From contig NZ_AWZR01000001.1 in the NCBI RefSeq assembly GCF_000472505.1, forward strand, positions 1-64,000: 64,000 nt of DNA. The letters run 5' to 3'. The notes under the pieces were generated by a model. It was not told the DNA's origin. It saw only the letters and a list, made by a program, of their open reading frames with translations, and made no database searches. Shown here piece by piece: positions 50,282-61,451 of the stretch (positions are counted from its first letter, which is position 1; each line of letters begins with the position of its first letter). This stretch comes from Luteimonas sp. J29 (lineage in GTDB: Bacteria > Pseudomonadota > Gammaproteobacteria > Xanthomonadales > Xanthomonadaceae). The position numbers and the translations under genes are program-made.

Positions 50282-50626
50282 CCGCGCGTTCCTTCCCCGC
50301 AAGCGGGGAGGGGGGTCGGTGCGACGGAAGCGCGGTCCCTGCTCCTTCCCCCGCTTGCGGGGGAAGGCTGGGATGGGGGCAGGTTCCGCAGCGAGGACAC
50401 CTGGCGTAGCGATGGATGCGGCCCCCACCCCGGCCCTCCCCCGCGAGCGGGGGAGGGGGTGTCAGGTGCGACGGACGCGGCGCGGAGTCCCTGCTCCTTC
50501 CCCCGCTTGCGGGGGAAGGCCGGGATGGGGGCAGGGGGTAAATCGTCGCGCCGCAGCGCATCACGCCGCGGCGACGGCGGCGGCCGCAGACTGTGCCACT
50601 ATCGGCTTCCCGCCCAGGATTCCCCC
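50282..50626. repeat. Cluster of related palindromic repeats after hrpB
   Basis: A 345-bp non-coding region. Two 48-bp copies (50336-50383 and 50488-50535) differ at one position and each contain the hairpin CCTTCCCCCGC-TT-GCGGGGGAAGG. A related palindrome CCCTCCCCC ... GGGGGAGGG lies between them (50422-50457) and a shorter one at 50291-50313. These look like dispersed intergenic repeats of the xanthomonad chromosome. Confidence 0.8.
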
Positions 50627-51037
50627 ATGAGCAGACTCGATTCGATCTCCGGAAAAATGATGGACCTGGTCGGCCAGGTCGGCGACAGCGTCCGCCACAC
50701 CCTGCCCGACGGCGCCGGCAAATGGCTGCAGGCGGGCATGGCGCTGGGCGCGGCGAAAACCGGTTCGCGTGCGGTGGGCGGTGTCCTGCGCCGCAATCCG
50801 GCGGTGCTGGTCGCGGCCGCGGTCGGGATCGGGGCGGCGTGGTACGCGGTCCATCGCTACCGCCGCAAGCAACAGGCCAATGGCGACGGCCAGGTGATCG
50901 AGGGCAAGGCGCGCCGGGTCGAGGCGCGGCGTGCGTCGCGCAAGGGCGATGCGCCTTCGGGTGACGGCACCAGCGTGCGGCGGCGGTCCTCGCGTGCCAG
51001 GCAGGCCACGGCCGACACGCCCGCCGGCAACGAATGA
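50627..51037 (+). CDS. Hypothetical membrane protein
   Basis: 136 aa from the ATG at 50627. A central hydrophobic segment (about residues 55-78, NPAVLVAAAVGIGAAWYAVH) suggests one membrane helix, preceded by an amphipathic N-terminus (MMDLVGQVGDSVRHTLPDGA) and followed by a basic tail (KARRVEARRASRKG). Similar small proteins with a YtxH-like layout occur in xanthomonads; role unknown. It is convergent with the REC-kinase gene. Confidence 0.75.
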   Translation: MSRLDSISGKMMDLVGQVGDSVRHTLPDGAGKWLQAGMALGAAKTGSRAVGGVLRRNPAVLVAAAVGIGAAWYAVHRYRRKQQANGDGQVIEGKARRVEARRASRKGDAPSGDGTSVRRRSSRARQATADTPAGNE

Positions 51038-51071
51038 CACCGGGCATGGGCCGGCCCGCGCCGGCCCGGCC

Positions 51072-52187
51072 TCAGCCCGAAGCCGCGGCGGCGGCCGCCT
51101 CGGGCAGTTCCAGCACGAAGCGCGCGCCGCCGCCCTCGCGGTCCTCGTAGCGCAGTTCGCCGCCCACCGCGCCCACGATCTGGCGCGCCAGCGACAGCCC
51201 CAGTCCGGTGGACACCGCGTCGTTCACCCCGTCGTTGGGGTTGACCCGGAAGAACGGCGTGAACAGCGACGACTGCTTGGACGCCGGGATCCCCGGCCCG
51301 CGATCCTCCACCCGCAGCTGCTGGTAGCCCGGTGCGCCGGGCTGCACCGAGAGGTCGATGTCGCTGCCCGGCGCGTACTTGATCGCGTTGCTGATCAGGT
51401 TCTCGCACACCTGGCGCAGCACCAGCGGATCGATCGCCACCGTCGCATCCGACACCGACAGCACGCGCAGTCGCGCGCCGCGGTCCTCGAGCTGCAGTGC
51501 GTAGCGCCGCTCCAGCCATTCCACCAGCTCGGGCAGCGCCGCCCGGGCCGGTTCGCGCGCGGCCTGCGAGCGCGCCGATGCCTGGGTCTCGAGGTAGCGG
51601 CGGATGTAGCCCAGCGCGTCCTCGGCGCTGTCGCGGATCATCTGCAGGTAGCGCGGGACCCGCTCCGCGCGGGTCTGCCCGGTAAGCAGCAGGTCGCTGG
51701 CGAAGAAGATGCTGCTGAGCGGGTTCTTGAGGTCGTGCGCGACCAGGTTTACCAGTTCCTGGCGCTCGCGCGCCACCCGCTCGAGCCGGTCGCGGGTGAG
51801 CTTGAGGCCGATGTGCGCCTGCACCCGCGCCAGCAGTTCCTCCGGCATGAACGGCTTGGTGACGTAGTCCACCGCGCCCGAGTCGAACGCGCGCAGCAGC
51901 AGGTCGCGGTCGTGGGCGGCGGTGAGGAATACCACCGGCAGCCCCGACCACGCCGGATTGGCGCGGATCTCGTCGAGCAGTTCGAAGCCGTCCATGCCCG
52001 GCATCATCATGTCCAGCAGCACCAGGTCCGACGGCTGCTGCTCCAGGCGCTGCAGCGCTTCCTCGCCGCTCTCGGCGGTGTACACCGAATAGCCCTGCCG
52101 GGAGAGCAGCGCGCTGATGATGCGCAGGTTGGACGGCTGGTCGTCGACGACCAGGACCCGGCCGGCGCTGGCTTTGGTATTGGGCAT
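51072..52187 (-). CDS. Response regulator-histidine kinase hybrid
   Basis: 371 aa from the ATG at 52187. A receiver comes first (VLVVDDQPSNLRIISALLSR, phospho-Asp in LVLLDMMMPGMDGFELL, LTAAHDRDLL, TKPF), followed by a HisKA helix with VNLVAHDLKNPLSSIFFAS and an HATPase domain (ENLISNAIKYAPGSD, DRGPGIP, STGLGLSLARQIV). There is no sensor domain or membrane segment, so it takes its signal from another kinase through the receiver. This is a REC-HK protein of the type common in xanthomonads. Confidence 0.92.
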   Translation of the reverse strand: MPNTKASAGRVLVVDDQPSNLRIISALLSRQGYSVYTAESGEEALQRLEQQPSDLVLLDMMMPGMDGFELLDEIRANPAWSGLPVVFLTAAHDRDLLLRAFDSGAVDYVTKPFMPEELLARVQAHIGLKLTRDRLERVARERQELVNLVAHDLKNPLSSIFFASDLLLTGQTRAERVPRYLQMIRDSAEDALGYIRRYLETQASARSQAAREPARAALPELVEWLERRYALQLEDRGARLRVLSVSDATVAIDPLVLRQVCENLISNAIKYAPGSDIDLSVQPGAPGYQQLRVEDRGPGIPASKQSSLFTPFFRVNPNDGVNDAVSTGLGLSLARQIVGAVGGELRYEDREGGGARFVLELPEAAAAAASG

Positions 52188-52237
52188 GGGTTCCGGCGTT
52201 CCTGCGGTGCTCCGTACCGCGGCGGGTTGCCCGAACG

Positions 52238-52840
52238 TTAACAGACGCCCCTGCCGCCGGGAATCCGCCCGCGCCGGCTGCGCGCCGACCGCCCGGGCCG
52301 GGCGTCGAGCAACCGCCATTGCCCCGGCGCCAGCCCGTCGAGCGCGTGCTCGCCGATCGCCATCCGCACCAGGCGCAGGGTGGGCAGCCCGACCGCCGCG
52401 GTCATGCGCCGCACCTGCCGGTTGCGGCCCTCGTGGATCTGCAGCCGCAGCCACGCGTCGGGCACGGTCAGGCGATGGCGCACCGGCGGATCGCGCGGCC
52501 ACAGCGCGGGCGGGTCGATGGCCTCGACCCGCGCCGGCCGGGTGGGTCCGTCGTTGAGCAGCACGCCCTCGCGCAGCGCCTGCAGCTGCGCGGGGGTCGG
52601 CATGCCTTCCACCTGCACCAGGTAGGTCTTGGGCAGTTTGTGGCGCGGATCGGTGATGCGGTGGGCGAGCGCGCCGTCGTCGGTCAGCAGCAGCAGGCCT
52701 TCGCTGTCGTGGTCCAGGCGGCCGGCGGGATACACGCCCGCCGGCAGCCCGAAACGGGCGAGCGTGGGCCGCGGCGGAGTGCTGCGGTCGGTGAACTGGC
52801 ACAGCACTCCGTACGGCTTGTTGAGCGCGATCAGCGCCAC
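52238..52840 (-). CDS. rluE: RluE/RsuA-family pseudouridine synthase
   Basis: 200 aa. The catalytic motif is [17 protein letters not shown] (about residues 40-56) with the active Asp, preceded by [31 protein letters not shown] is the second hallmark. No S4 domain, as in RluE. It isomerises one uridine in 23S rRNA. The C-terminus is arginine-rich ([15 protein letters not shown]). Confidence 0.92.
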   Translation of the reverse strand: MALIALNKPYGVLCQFTDRSTPPRPTLARFGLPAGVYPAGRLDHDSEGLLLLTDDGALAHRITDPRHKLPKTYLVQVEGMPTPAQLQALREGVLLNDGPTRPARVEAIDPPALWPRDPPVRHRLTVPDAWLRLQIHEGRNRQVRRMTAAVGLPTLRLVRMAIGEHALDGLAPGQWRLLDARPGRSARSRRGRIPGGRGVC

Positions 52841-52847
52841 GCCACGC

Positions 52848-53252
52848 TCAGTTGTCCTCGAGCACCACGGCGCGCAGGGTGTAGTCGCCGAGGTGGCCGT
52901 CGCCCATCGGCAGCGAATTCACGCGCACCGTGTAGGTGCCGGTCTCCGGCGCGGTCATCACCACCGCGGCGTTGGTGCTGCCGTTCTCGTGGTCGTCGTT
53001 CTCGGCCAGCAACTCGCCGTCGCCACCGAACACCAGCAGCACCGGGTCGAAGTCCTCCGAGCGCGCCGTGATCACCACCAGCTGGCCCTGCCGCAGGCGC
53101 AGGCTGTAGTCGTGGCTGCGTCCGCCGCGGTCGCTGGGGCGGTCGCTGGCCTGGAGCCGGCCCTGCACGGCCTTGCCCGGGACCAGGGGCTGGGCGGCGA
53201 ACGCCGGCAGGGTGGCGAGGGCGAGGCCGAGGGCGAGGAGGGTCTTGCGCAT
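52848..53252 (-). CDS. Secreted PPC-like domain protein
   Basis: 134 aa from the ATG at 53252. Signal peptide [19 protein letters not shown]. The remainder is a single bacterial pre-peptidase C-terminal-like beta domain: [40 protein letters not shown], then [20 protein letters not shown]. Such domains usually hang on secreted proteases; here it stands alone. It ends 7 bp before the pseudouridine synthase gene on the same strand, so the two may share a transcript. Confidence 0.85.
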   Translation of the reverse strand: MRKTLLALGLALATLPAFAAQPLVPGKAVQGRLQASDRPSDRGGRSHDYSLRLRQGQLVVITARSEDFDPVLLVFGGDGELLAENDDHENGSTNAAVVMTAPETGTYTVRVNSLPMGDGHLGDYTLRAVVLEDN

Positions 53253-53594
53253 GGGGAGATGCCGTCCGGGCGCGCGCATGGCCCGTGGCCGCGGCGCGCC
53301 GCGCGGCGACGGTCCCGGGGGATTGCCCGGGAGGCATAGCTTAGATGGACGGGGGGCGGGCGGGGCCCAGGTCCCTGCGCGGATCGGGCGGGACGCGCCC
53401 GCGGCGTGGGCGGAGGGTCGCCAGCGGGCGGGCTGCCTCATCGATTCGCCCGCGCGATGCAGATGGCGTGGGGCCGGAGCAGTCCTGGCGGGCGGGGCCG
53501 GCGCGACGCGGATGCAGCCGGTTGGAGGCGACCGGTGCGCGGGCTGCCGGATGGCATCACCCGCGCGCGGTGCCGGAGGCGCGGAGGCGGAGGG
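53253..53594. other. Intergenic region without recognised features
   Basis: A 342-bp gap upstream of the PPC-like gene and downstream of the secreted methyltransferase-like gene. It is very GC-rich. GCTTAGA around 53339 is the only weak promoter-like string. No gene or repeat was recognised. Confidence 0.6.
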
Positions 53595-54461
53595 CTATTC
53601 GCCGGCGGGCTTGACGAACCGCAGCGTCATCCGGTCGCTCTCGCCGATGGCGCGGTACTTGTCCGCGTCGGTGGCGTCGTGGCGGCCGACCGGGAACAGG
53701 GTCCAGACGCCGTTCGGGTGGTCCTTGGTGTCGGCCGGGTTGGCGTTGATCTCGCTGGTCGCGTCGAGGCGGAAGCCGGCGGCCTCGGCCATCGCGATCA
53801 CCTGGTCCTGGCCGACGTATCCGCTGCGGTCGTCGGCGGGCACGTCGGCCGCGGCGCGGTGCTCGACCACGCCCAGCACGCCACCCTCGCGCAGCACCTC
53901 GAAGAAGCCCTTGAACATGCCTTCGGCCTGGCCGGCGCTGCGCCAGTTGTGCACGTTGCGGAAGGTCACGACCAGGTCGGCCGAGCCGGGCTCGCCGAAC
54001 ACCGGCGCGGCCGGGTCGTAGGCGACGACGGTGGCGCGGTCGAACTGCGCCGGGGAGGCGGCGAAGCGCTGCTCCAGCCCGTCCCTGGCGCGCTGCTGGT
54101 AGTCGCGGCCGCCTTCGGGCAGCGCCTGCGGGTCGACCACCGCGGCGACGTAGCGGCCGTGTTCGCGCAGGTACGGCGCGAGGATCTCGGCGTACCAGCC
54201 GCCGCCGGGGGTGATCTCGACCACGGTCTGGTCGGGCTTGAGGCCGAAGAACGCGAGCGTCTCGGCCGGATGGCGGTACCGGTCGCGGGCGCGGTTGGCC
54301 TCGCTGCGCCAGTCGCCGGCTAGCACCGCCTGCAGCGCGGGATCGGCGGCAGGCGCGGCGGACTGCGCTTGTGCGGACGGATCGGCCGCCACGGCGGTGG
54401 ACAGGGCGGGCGCCAGGGCCAGGGCGAGCAGGCCGGCGCGGAGCAGCGGATGTCGGATCAT
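53595..54461 (-). CDS. Secreted class I methyltransferase-like protein
   Basis: 288 aa from the ATG at 54461 (an alternative ATG five codons upstream). Signal peptide (LLRAGLLALALAPALSTAVA) followed by an alanine-rich linker. The body has the methyltransferase fold: VVEITPGGGWYAEILAPYLR (motif I), VAAVVDPQAL and VTFRNVHNWRS, then a conserved VVEHRAA. The protein would sit in the periplasm, where S-adenosylmethionine is not expected, so the cofactor or role is unclear. Related proteins in other proteobacteria share both the signal peptide and the fold. Confidence 0.86.
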   Translation of the reverse strand: MIRHPLLRAGLLALALAPALSTAVAADPSAQAQSAAPAADPALQAVLAGDWRSEANRARDRYRHPAETLAFFGLKPDQTVVEITPGGGWYAEILAPYLREHGRYVAAVVDPQALPEGGRDYQQRARDGLEQRFAASPAQFDRATVVAYDPAAPVFGEPGSADLVVTFRNVHNWRSAGQAEGMFKGFFEVLREGGVLGVVEHRAAADVPADDRSGYVGQDQVIAMAEAAGFRLDATSEINANPADTKDHPNGVWTLFPVGRHDATDADKYRAIGESDRMTLRFVKPAGE

Positions 54462-54542
54462 GGTCTCGGGCCGCACGATGGAGGTGCGGCCGAGCCTAGC
54501 ATGCCGGTCCGCCGCGCCGGGTGTGCGCGGCGGCGGCGTGGA

Positions 54543-56795
<2,253 letters not shown>

Positions 56796-56890
56796 TCAAT
56801 CGCGCCATTGTCGCGCGTCGGCCCGGACGGGGCAAAACCGCGCCGTGCCTTACCCCGGCGCAGGGACGGCGGGCCCGCGTTGCGCGCGCG

Positions 56891-56922
56891 AAAAAAGAAG
56901 AGGCGCGGGCTGTGCCGCGCCT
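56891..56922 (-). terminator. Rho-independent terminator after the 56952 lipoprotein
   Basis: On the - strand AGGCGCGG-CACAGC-CCGCGCCT is followed by TCTTCTTTTTT. An 8-bp stem with a T-run, 30 bp after the stop codon. Confidence 0.8.
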
Positions 56923-56951
56923 CCTGCCCGCTTCGCGTCCGGTGGTGCTGG

Positions 56952-57428
56952 TCAGCGCACCTCGAATTCGCTGCTGCCGACCGGGTTGCCGTCCTGCGAC
57001 ACCTCGAAGCGGTAGCGGCCGGGCGGCCAGCCGTCGGGCTTGCTGATGTGGAAGTCGGTGACCTGCGCGCCGGCGGCGACGTCCTTCTGCTCTTCGGCCA
57101 CGACCTGGTCGCTGTCCAGGTGGGTCCACCTCGCGTCCAGCCGCCGCGCCGGGCCGTCGGTCTCCACCGACGCGTGGATGGTGTCGCCGCTGGCGAAGGT
57201 GGTCTGCGGCGCGGCGATGCGGTTGTCGGCACCGATCGCGTTGCCGAGGCTGATGCTGGCGGTACTGGCCGGTGCCGGCGCGGGCATCGGTGCCGCTGCG
57301 GGTGCGGCCGGTTCGGCGGCGGTCGGCGGCGGCACGGCCGGGGCGGGCTCTTCCTTGCGGCAGCCGGCGAGGGCGGCGGCGCCCACGGCAGCGGCCAGCA
57401 GGGCCTGGGAAAGTCGGATCTGGCGCAT
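56952..57428 (-). CDS. Hypothetical lipoprotein
   Basis: 158 aa. Lipobox LAGC ([20 protein letters not shown] then AGC), an alanine/proline-rich linker (about residues 28-62), and a single beta-sandwich-like domain ([20 protein letters not shown] ... [20 protein letters not shown]). It is likely anchored to the outer membrane. The linker is low-complexity. 32 bp after the LysM gene on the same strand. Confidence 0.8.
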   Translation of the reverse strand: MRQIRLSQALLAAAVGAAALAGCRKEEPAPAVPPPTAAEPAAPAAAPMPAPAPASTASISLGNAIGADNRIAAPQTTFASGDTIHASVETDGPARRLDARWTHLDSDQVVAEEQKDVAAGAQVTDFHISKPDGWPPGRYRFEVSQDGNPVGSSEFEVR

Positions 57429-57460
57429 GGGAAGGTCCTCTTCGATGGGCGATGGGCGTG

Positions 57461-57829
57461 TCAGGCCTCGGCAGGCGGCGGGGCGCGGCCCTCGCCGGCC
57501 TCCTCGATCTCGGGCAGGGTGATCACCTGGCCGGGGAAGATGCGGTCGGGGTTGTCGATGGTGTCGCGGTTGGCGTCGAAGATGCGCTGCCAGTAGCTCG
57601 CCTTGCCGTACACGCGCTTGGCGATCGCCGACAGGGTGTCGCCCTTCTCGATGGTGTAGCTGCGCGCGCCGAGGCTGCCGGCACCGCCCTGGGCGGCCGG
57701 GACGCTGTCGGCGCCACTGACCACGTTCGAAAAATCGGGCTTGCCCCCGGTCGGCTTCACGCCGTCGGCCGGCACGCTGCTGGCGCCGCTCTGGACGCCC
57801 GAGAAGTCGGGCTTGCGGTCGTTGGTCAT
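57461..57829 (-). CDS. LysM-domain protein with duplicated N-terminal motif
   Basis: 122 aa. One LysM domain at residues 57-106 ([19 protein letters not shown] ... [15 protein letters not shown]), similar to Kbp/YgaU. The N-terminal part repeats a 15-residue motif twice ([15 protein letters not shown] at 6-20 and [15 protein letters not shown] at 30-44). There is no signal peptide, so it is probably cytoplasmic or exported by another route. The LysM would bind peptidoglycan or another glycan. Followed by a lipoprotein gene. Confidence 0.9.
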   Translation of the reverse strand: MTNDRKPDFSGVQSGASSVPADGVKPTGGKPDFSNVVSGADSVPAAQGGAGSLGARSYTIEKGDTLSAIAKRVYGKASYWQRIFDANRDTIDNPDRIFPGQVITLPEIEEAGEGRAPPPAEA

Positions 57830-57916
57830 GGCGCGGCTCCTGCGCTGGAAGTGCAGCGCGACGGTCGCACGCGACGCGTTAAGGGCGCATCGCGATCGCG
57901 CCCGCGGGCCGTTCAG

Positions 57917-58729
57917 CTATTGCCGGTCCTCGCGTCGCGGCGGTGGCGGCGTGGTACCGGGCGTGGCCCGCCACGGATTGATGTCCAGCCCGCCGCGGCG
58001 GGTGTAGCGCGCCTCTACCGAAAGCCGCCGCGGCGCGCAGCGCGCGAGCACGTCCACGAACACCTTCTCCACGCACTGCTCGTGGAAGCCCGCGTGCTCG
58101 CGGAACGAGACCAGATAGCGCAGCAGCGCGGTGCGGTCGATGCGCGGGCCGCTGTAGGCGACGTCGATCGTGGCCCAGTCCGGCTGGCCGGTGACCGGGC
58201 AGTTGGACTTGAGCAGGTGGCTGCGCAGCACCTCGTCGGCCTCGTCGCCGGGATCGGCCCGGAGCAGGCCGGGATCGGGCGGGCCGTAGCGGTCGATGTC
58301 CACCTCGAGCGCGTCGATGCAGGCCGCGCCGTCGTCGCCGCCCGCCGGCGGCAGCCCGAAGCGCACCTCGACCGGACCGCCGGCCGCGCGCGACAGGTCG
58401 TCGGCGATGCGCTGGCGCACCGCTTCGGGCGCATCGAAGCGCTCGCCGTTGAGCGAGTTGAGGTAGAGCTTGAGCGACTTCGACTCGACCAGGTGCGGGG
58501 TCGTGGCGGGCACCAGGAACGTGGCGGTGGCGACCTGCGGCTTGCCGCGCGCGTCCAGCCACGACAGCTCGTAGGCGTGCCAGCGGTCGTGGCCGGCGAA
58601 CGGCAGCGCGCCGTCGACGCCCAGCGCCGCGCGCGATGGTGCACGCGCCACCGGGAACAGCAGCGCCGGATCGTAGCGGCGGGGATAGGCGACCTCGCGG
58701 CCGAGCAGCGAGTCTTCGGGTCGTGTCAT
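57917..58729 (-). CDS. queF: NADPH-dependent 7-cyano-7-deazaguanine reductase QueF
   Basis: 270 aa, the two-domain type. Substrate-binding motif [14 protein letters not shown] (about residues 82-95), catalytic Cys177 in [19 protein letters not shown] and Asp184. It reduces preQ0 to preQ1 in queuosine synthesis. The C-terminal [10 protein letters not shown] is typical. No preQ1 riboswitch was recognised in front of it. Confidence 0.96.
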   Translation of the reverse strand: MTRPEDSLLGREVAYPRRYDPALLFPVARAPSRAALGVDGALPFAGHDRWHAYELSWLDARGKPQVATATFLVPATTPHLVESKSLKLYLNSLNGERFDAPEAVRQRIADDLSRAAGGPVEVRFGLPPAGGDDGAACIDALEVDIDRYGPPDPGLLRADPGDEADEVLRSHLLKSNCPVTGQPDWATIDVAYSGPRIDRTALLRYLVSFREHAGFHEQCVEKVFVDVLARCAPRRLSVEARYTRRGGLDINPWRATPGTTPPPPRREDRQ

Positions 58730-58790
58730 GGCGCGATTCTAGTCGCTGTGCTGTCATGAGCCCGGGAACCGCCCTGCGGGAGGCGACGCG

Positions 58791-59231
58791 ATGCGCCCGC
58801 TCCACGTCCTGCTGCTGCCGTGCCTGCTGGCCGCCTGCGTCCACCACCGGTCACCGGCCAATGCCTCGGAACCCGCCCGGTTGTCTGCCGCCGACGCGCC
58901 GGAGGTCGTCGCGCCGGCAGCGCAGGGCCCGACCGTGCTGGCCGTGGGCCAGGTACTCGAGATCGCCCTGCAGGGCAATGCCGGCACCGGCTACGCCTGG
59001 GAACTCGTGGAGGACGGTGCACCGCGGCTGGTGCGCGCGGTGCCGCCGCCACGGCAGGAAGACGGGGCGCCGGCGGACCCGCCCCTGGTGGGGGCGGCCA
59101 CCACCCTGCGCTGGCGTTTCCGCGCCGTGGAGCCTGGCCAGGCGCGGATCCGGCTGGTCTACCGGCGGCCGTGGGAGCAGGGCGTCGCGCCGCTGCGCGA
59201 GGCGGTGTTCGATGTGGTGGCGGCGCCCTGA
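58791..59231 (+). CDS. Chagasin-like (I42) protease-inhibitor lipoprotein
   Basis: 146 aa. Lipobox LLAAC (residues 11-15, MRPLHVLLLPCLLAAC). The mature domain has GNAGTGYAWELV, the counterpart of the NPTTGY loop, then ATTLRWRFRAVEPGQARIRL and a YRRPWEQ loop, the three loops by which chagasin-family inhibitors block papain-like cysteine proteases. Lipid anchoring would place it in the periplasm or outer membrane. Confidence 0.85.
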   Translation: MRPLHVLLLPCLLAACVHHRSPANASEPARLSAADAPEVVAPAAQGPTVLAVGQVLEIALQGNAGTGYAWELVEDGAPRLVRAVPPPRQEDGAPADPPLVGAATTLRWRFRAVEPGQARIRLVYRRPWEQGVAPLREAVFDVVAAP

Positions 59232-59249
59232 GGAGCGGCCCGCGCGGCC

Positions 59250-60569
59250 TCAGCCCTCTCCGCCGTGCAGGTAGTCGAGCGAGACCTGCAGCATCGCCCG
59301 CAGTCCGACGTCGAGCGCCTCCTCGTCGAGGAAGAACTCCGGCGAGTGGTTGCTGGCCGCGTTGGCGGGATCGACGCCGCGCGGGGTGGCGCCGACGAAG
59401 AAGAACAGGCCCGGCACCTCGCGGGCGAAGAACGAGAAGTCCTCCGCGCCGGTGATCAGGCCCGGGTCGAGGACGTTGCCCTCGCCGACCGCCTGCTCGA
59501 GGCTGGGCCGCATCCGCGCCGCCAGCGCCGGGTCGTTCACGGTGACCGGGTAGTTGTGGTCGATCGGGATCCGCGCCTCCACCGTGGCCCCGTGCGCGGC
59601 GGCGACGTGTCCGGCGACGTTGCGCAGGTCGTCGAGCACCGCCTGGCGCATGTCGTCGTCGAAGGTACGGATGGTGCCGATCAGTTCGACCTGGTCGGGG
59701 ATGATGTTGTGGCGGATGCCGCCCTTCACCGCGCCGAAGGTCAGCACGACCGGCAGCCGGGTGATGTCGGTGCGGCGGCTGACGATGGTCTGCGCGGTCG
59801 ACACCAGGTCGGCGGCGGCGACGACCGGATCGACGCCGTTCCACGGCCGCGAGCCGTGCGTCTGCCGGCCCTTGACCGTGATCTCGAACGCGTCGGACGC
59901 GGCCATGAGCGGGCCCGGGCGCACCGCGATCCGGCCGGCATTGAGCGAGGAGCTCACGTGCAGGCCGAACACCGCGTCGGGCCGGAAGTCGGCGAACACG
60001 CCCTGGGCCAGCATTTCCTCGGCGCCGCCGGCCTCGCCTTCCGGTGCGCCTTCCTCGGCCGGCTGGAAGATGAAGAGCACCTCGCCCGGAAGTTCGTCCC
60101 GCATCGCGACCAGCGCTTCGGCCACGCCCATCAGGATCGCCACGTGCGCATCGTGGCCGCAGGCGTGCATCACGCCCACGGTCTCGCCGCGGAAGGTGGC
60201 GGTGGCCTTCGAGGCGAACGGCAGGTCCACGCGCTCGGTGACCGGCAGAGCGTCCATGTCGGCGCGCAGCGCGATCCGGGGGCCGGGCCGCCCGCCCTTG
60301 AGCACCGCGGTGACGCCGGTGGTGGCGATGCCGGTCCTGGGCTCGAGCCCGAGCGATCGCAGGTGCGCGGCGACCAGCGCGGCGGTGCGCGTCTCGCGGT
60401 TGCCCAGCTCCGGGTGCTGGTGGATGTCGCGGCGCCACTCGATCACCTTCGACTGCAGCGTCCGCGCGGCCTCGACGACTTCGGGGCGCTGTTGCGCGGA
60501 CACGGCGGCGAGGGGCAGGCTGGCGGCGAGCAGGCAGGCGAGGGCGGTGGGCAGCAGGCGCGGTTGCAT
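59250..60569 (-). CDS. M20-family amidohydrolase, secreted (paralogue 1)
   Basis: 439 aa with signal peptide (LLPTALACLLAASLPLAAVSAQ). Metal ligands: Asp in [36 protein letters not shown] and GLHVSS. Dimerisation domain with GRQTHGSRPWNGVDPVVAAA. It hydrolyses an N-acyl amino acid or similar amide; the substrate is unknown. A paralogue at 61452-62747 has the same layout, and a TSUP permease gene lies between them. Confidence 0.93.
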   Translation of the reverse strand: MQPRLLPTALACLLAASLPLAAVSAQQRPEVVEAARTLQSKVIEWRRDIHQHPELGNRETRTAALVAAHLRSLGLEPRTGIATTGVTAVLKGGRPGPRIALRADMDALPVTERVDLPFASKATATFRGETVGVMHACGHDAHVAILMGVAEALVAMRDELPGEVLFIFQPAEEGAPEGEAGGAEEMLAQGVFADFRPDAVFGLHVSSSLNAGRIAVRPGPLMAASDAFEITVKGRQTHGSRPWNGVDPVVAAADLVSTAQTIVSRRTDITRLPVVLTFGAVKGGIRHNIIPDQVELIGTIRTFDDDMRQAVLDDLRNVAGHVAAAHGATVEARIPIDHNYPVTVNDPALAARMRPSLEQAVGEGNVLDPGLITGAEDFSFFAREVPGLFFFVGATPRGVDPANAASNHSPEFFLDEEALDVGLRAMLQVSLDYLHGGEG

Positions 60570-60662
60570 CGAGCGGTCTCCCGGGAAGTGCCCCGGATGC
60601 TAACCGAACGCGCGCTGCGTAGACTCGCCGTTCCCGCGCCACGCGCTCCTTCTTCCCCCGCG

Positions 60663-61448
60663 ATGCACGAACTCGCCCTGCAGGTGCTGGCGTGGCTGTT
60701 CCTGGCCGCGCTGCTGGCCGGTTTCATCGACGCGATCGCCGGCGGCGGGGGCATGGTCACGATCCCGGCGATGCTGCTGGCGGGGATCCCGCCGCTGCAG
60801 GTGCTGGGCACCAACAAGCTGCAGGCCGCGTTCGGCTCGGGCGCGGCCAGCTGGAGCTACGCGCGCGGCGGCCACGTCGACCTGCGCGCGCAGTGGCCGA
60901 TGGCGACGGGGGCGGCGCTGGGTTCGGTCGGTGGCGCGCTGCTGGCCACCGCCCTGCCCACCGACTGGCTGCGCGCGGTGCTGCCGCTGCTGCTGGTGGC
61001 GGTCGCGCTGTACTTCGGCTTCAAGCGCGGCGTGGGCGAGCTCGAACGCCACCGCCGGATCAGTCCGCTGCTGTTCGGACTGCTGTTCGTGCCGGCGATC
61101 GGCTTCTACGACGGCGTGTTCGGTCCCGGCACCGGTTCGTTCCTGATGCTCGGCTTCGTGTCGCTCGCCGGCTTCACCATCCTCAAGGCGACCGCGCACA
61201 CCAAGCTGCTCAACTTCGGCTCCAACCTCGGCGCGCTCGCGGTGTTCGCCGCGGCCGGCGCGGTGTTGTGGAAGGTCGGCCTGGTGATGGGCGCGGGCCA
61301 GTGGATCGGCGCGCGGCTGGGGGCGCGCTTCGCGATGCGCCGCGGCGCGCGGGTGATCCGGCCGCTGCTGGTGGTGGTGTCGATCGCGCTGGCGCTGCGC
61401 CTGCTCGCCGACCCGGCGCATCCGCTGCGCCAGTGGGCGGGCGGGTAG
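60663..61448 (+). CDS. TSUP-family sulfite/organosulfonate permease
   Basis: 261 aa from the ATG at 60663. Two repeated halves with seven to eight membrane helices; TSUP hallmarks are FIDAIAGGGGMVTIPAML near the N-terminus and FYDGVFGPGTGSFLMLGF in the middle. NKLQAAFGSGAASWSYARGG follows the first. Probably exports a small sulfur-containing anion. Divergent from the first amidohydrolase; convergent with the second, 3 bp apart. Confidence 0.92.
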   Translation: MHELALQVLAWLFLAALLAGFIDAIAGGGGMVTIPAMLLAGIPPLQVLGTNKLQAAFGSGAASWSYARGGHVDLRAQWPMATGAALGSVGGALLATALPTDWLRAVLPLLLVAVALYFGFKRGVGELERHRRISPLLFGLLFVPAIGFYDGVFGPGTGSFLMLGFVSLAGFTILKATAHTKLLNFGSNLGALAVFAAAGAVLWKVGLVMGAGQWIGARLGARFAMRRGARVIRPLLVVVSIALALRLLADPAHPLRQWAGG

Positions 61449-61451
61449 GCC

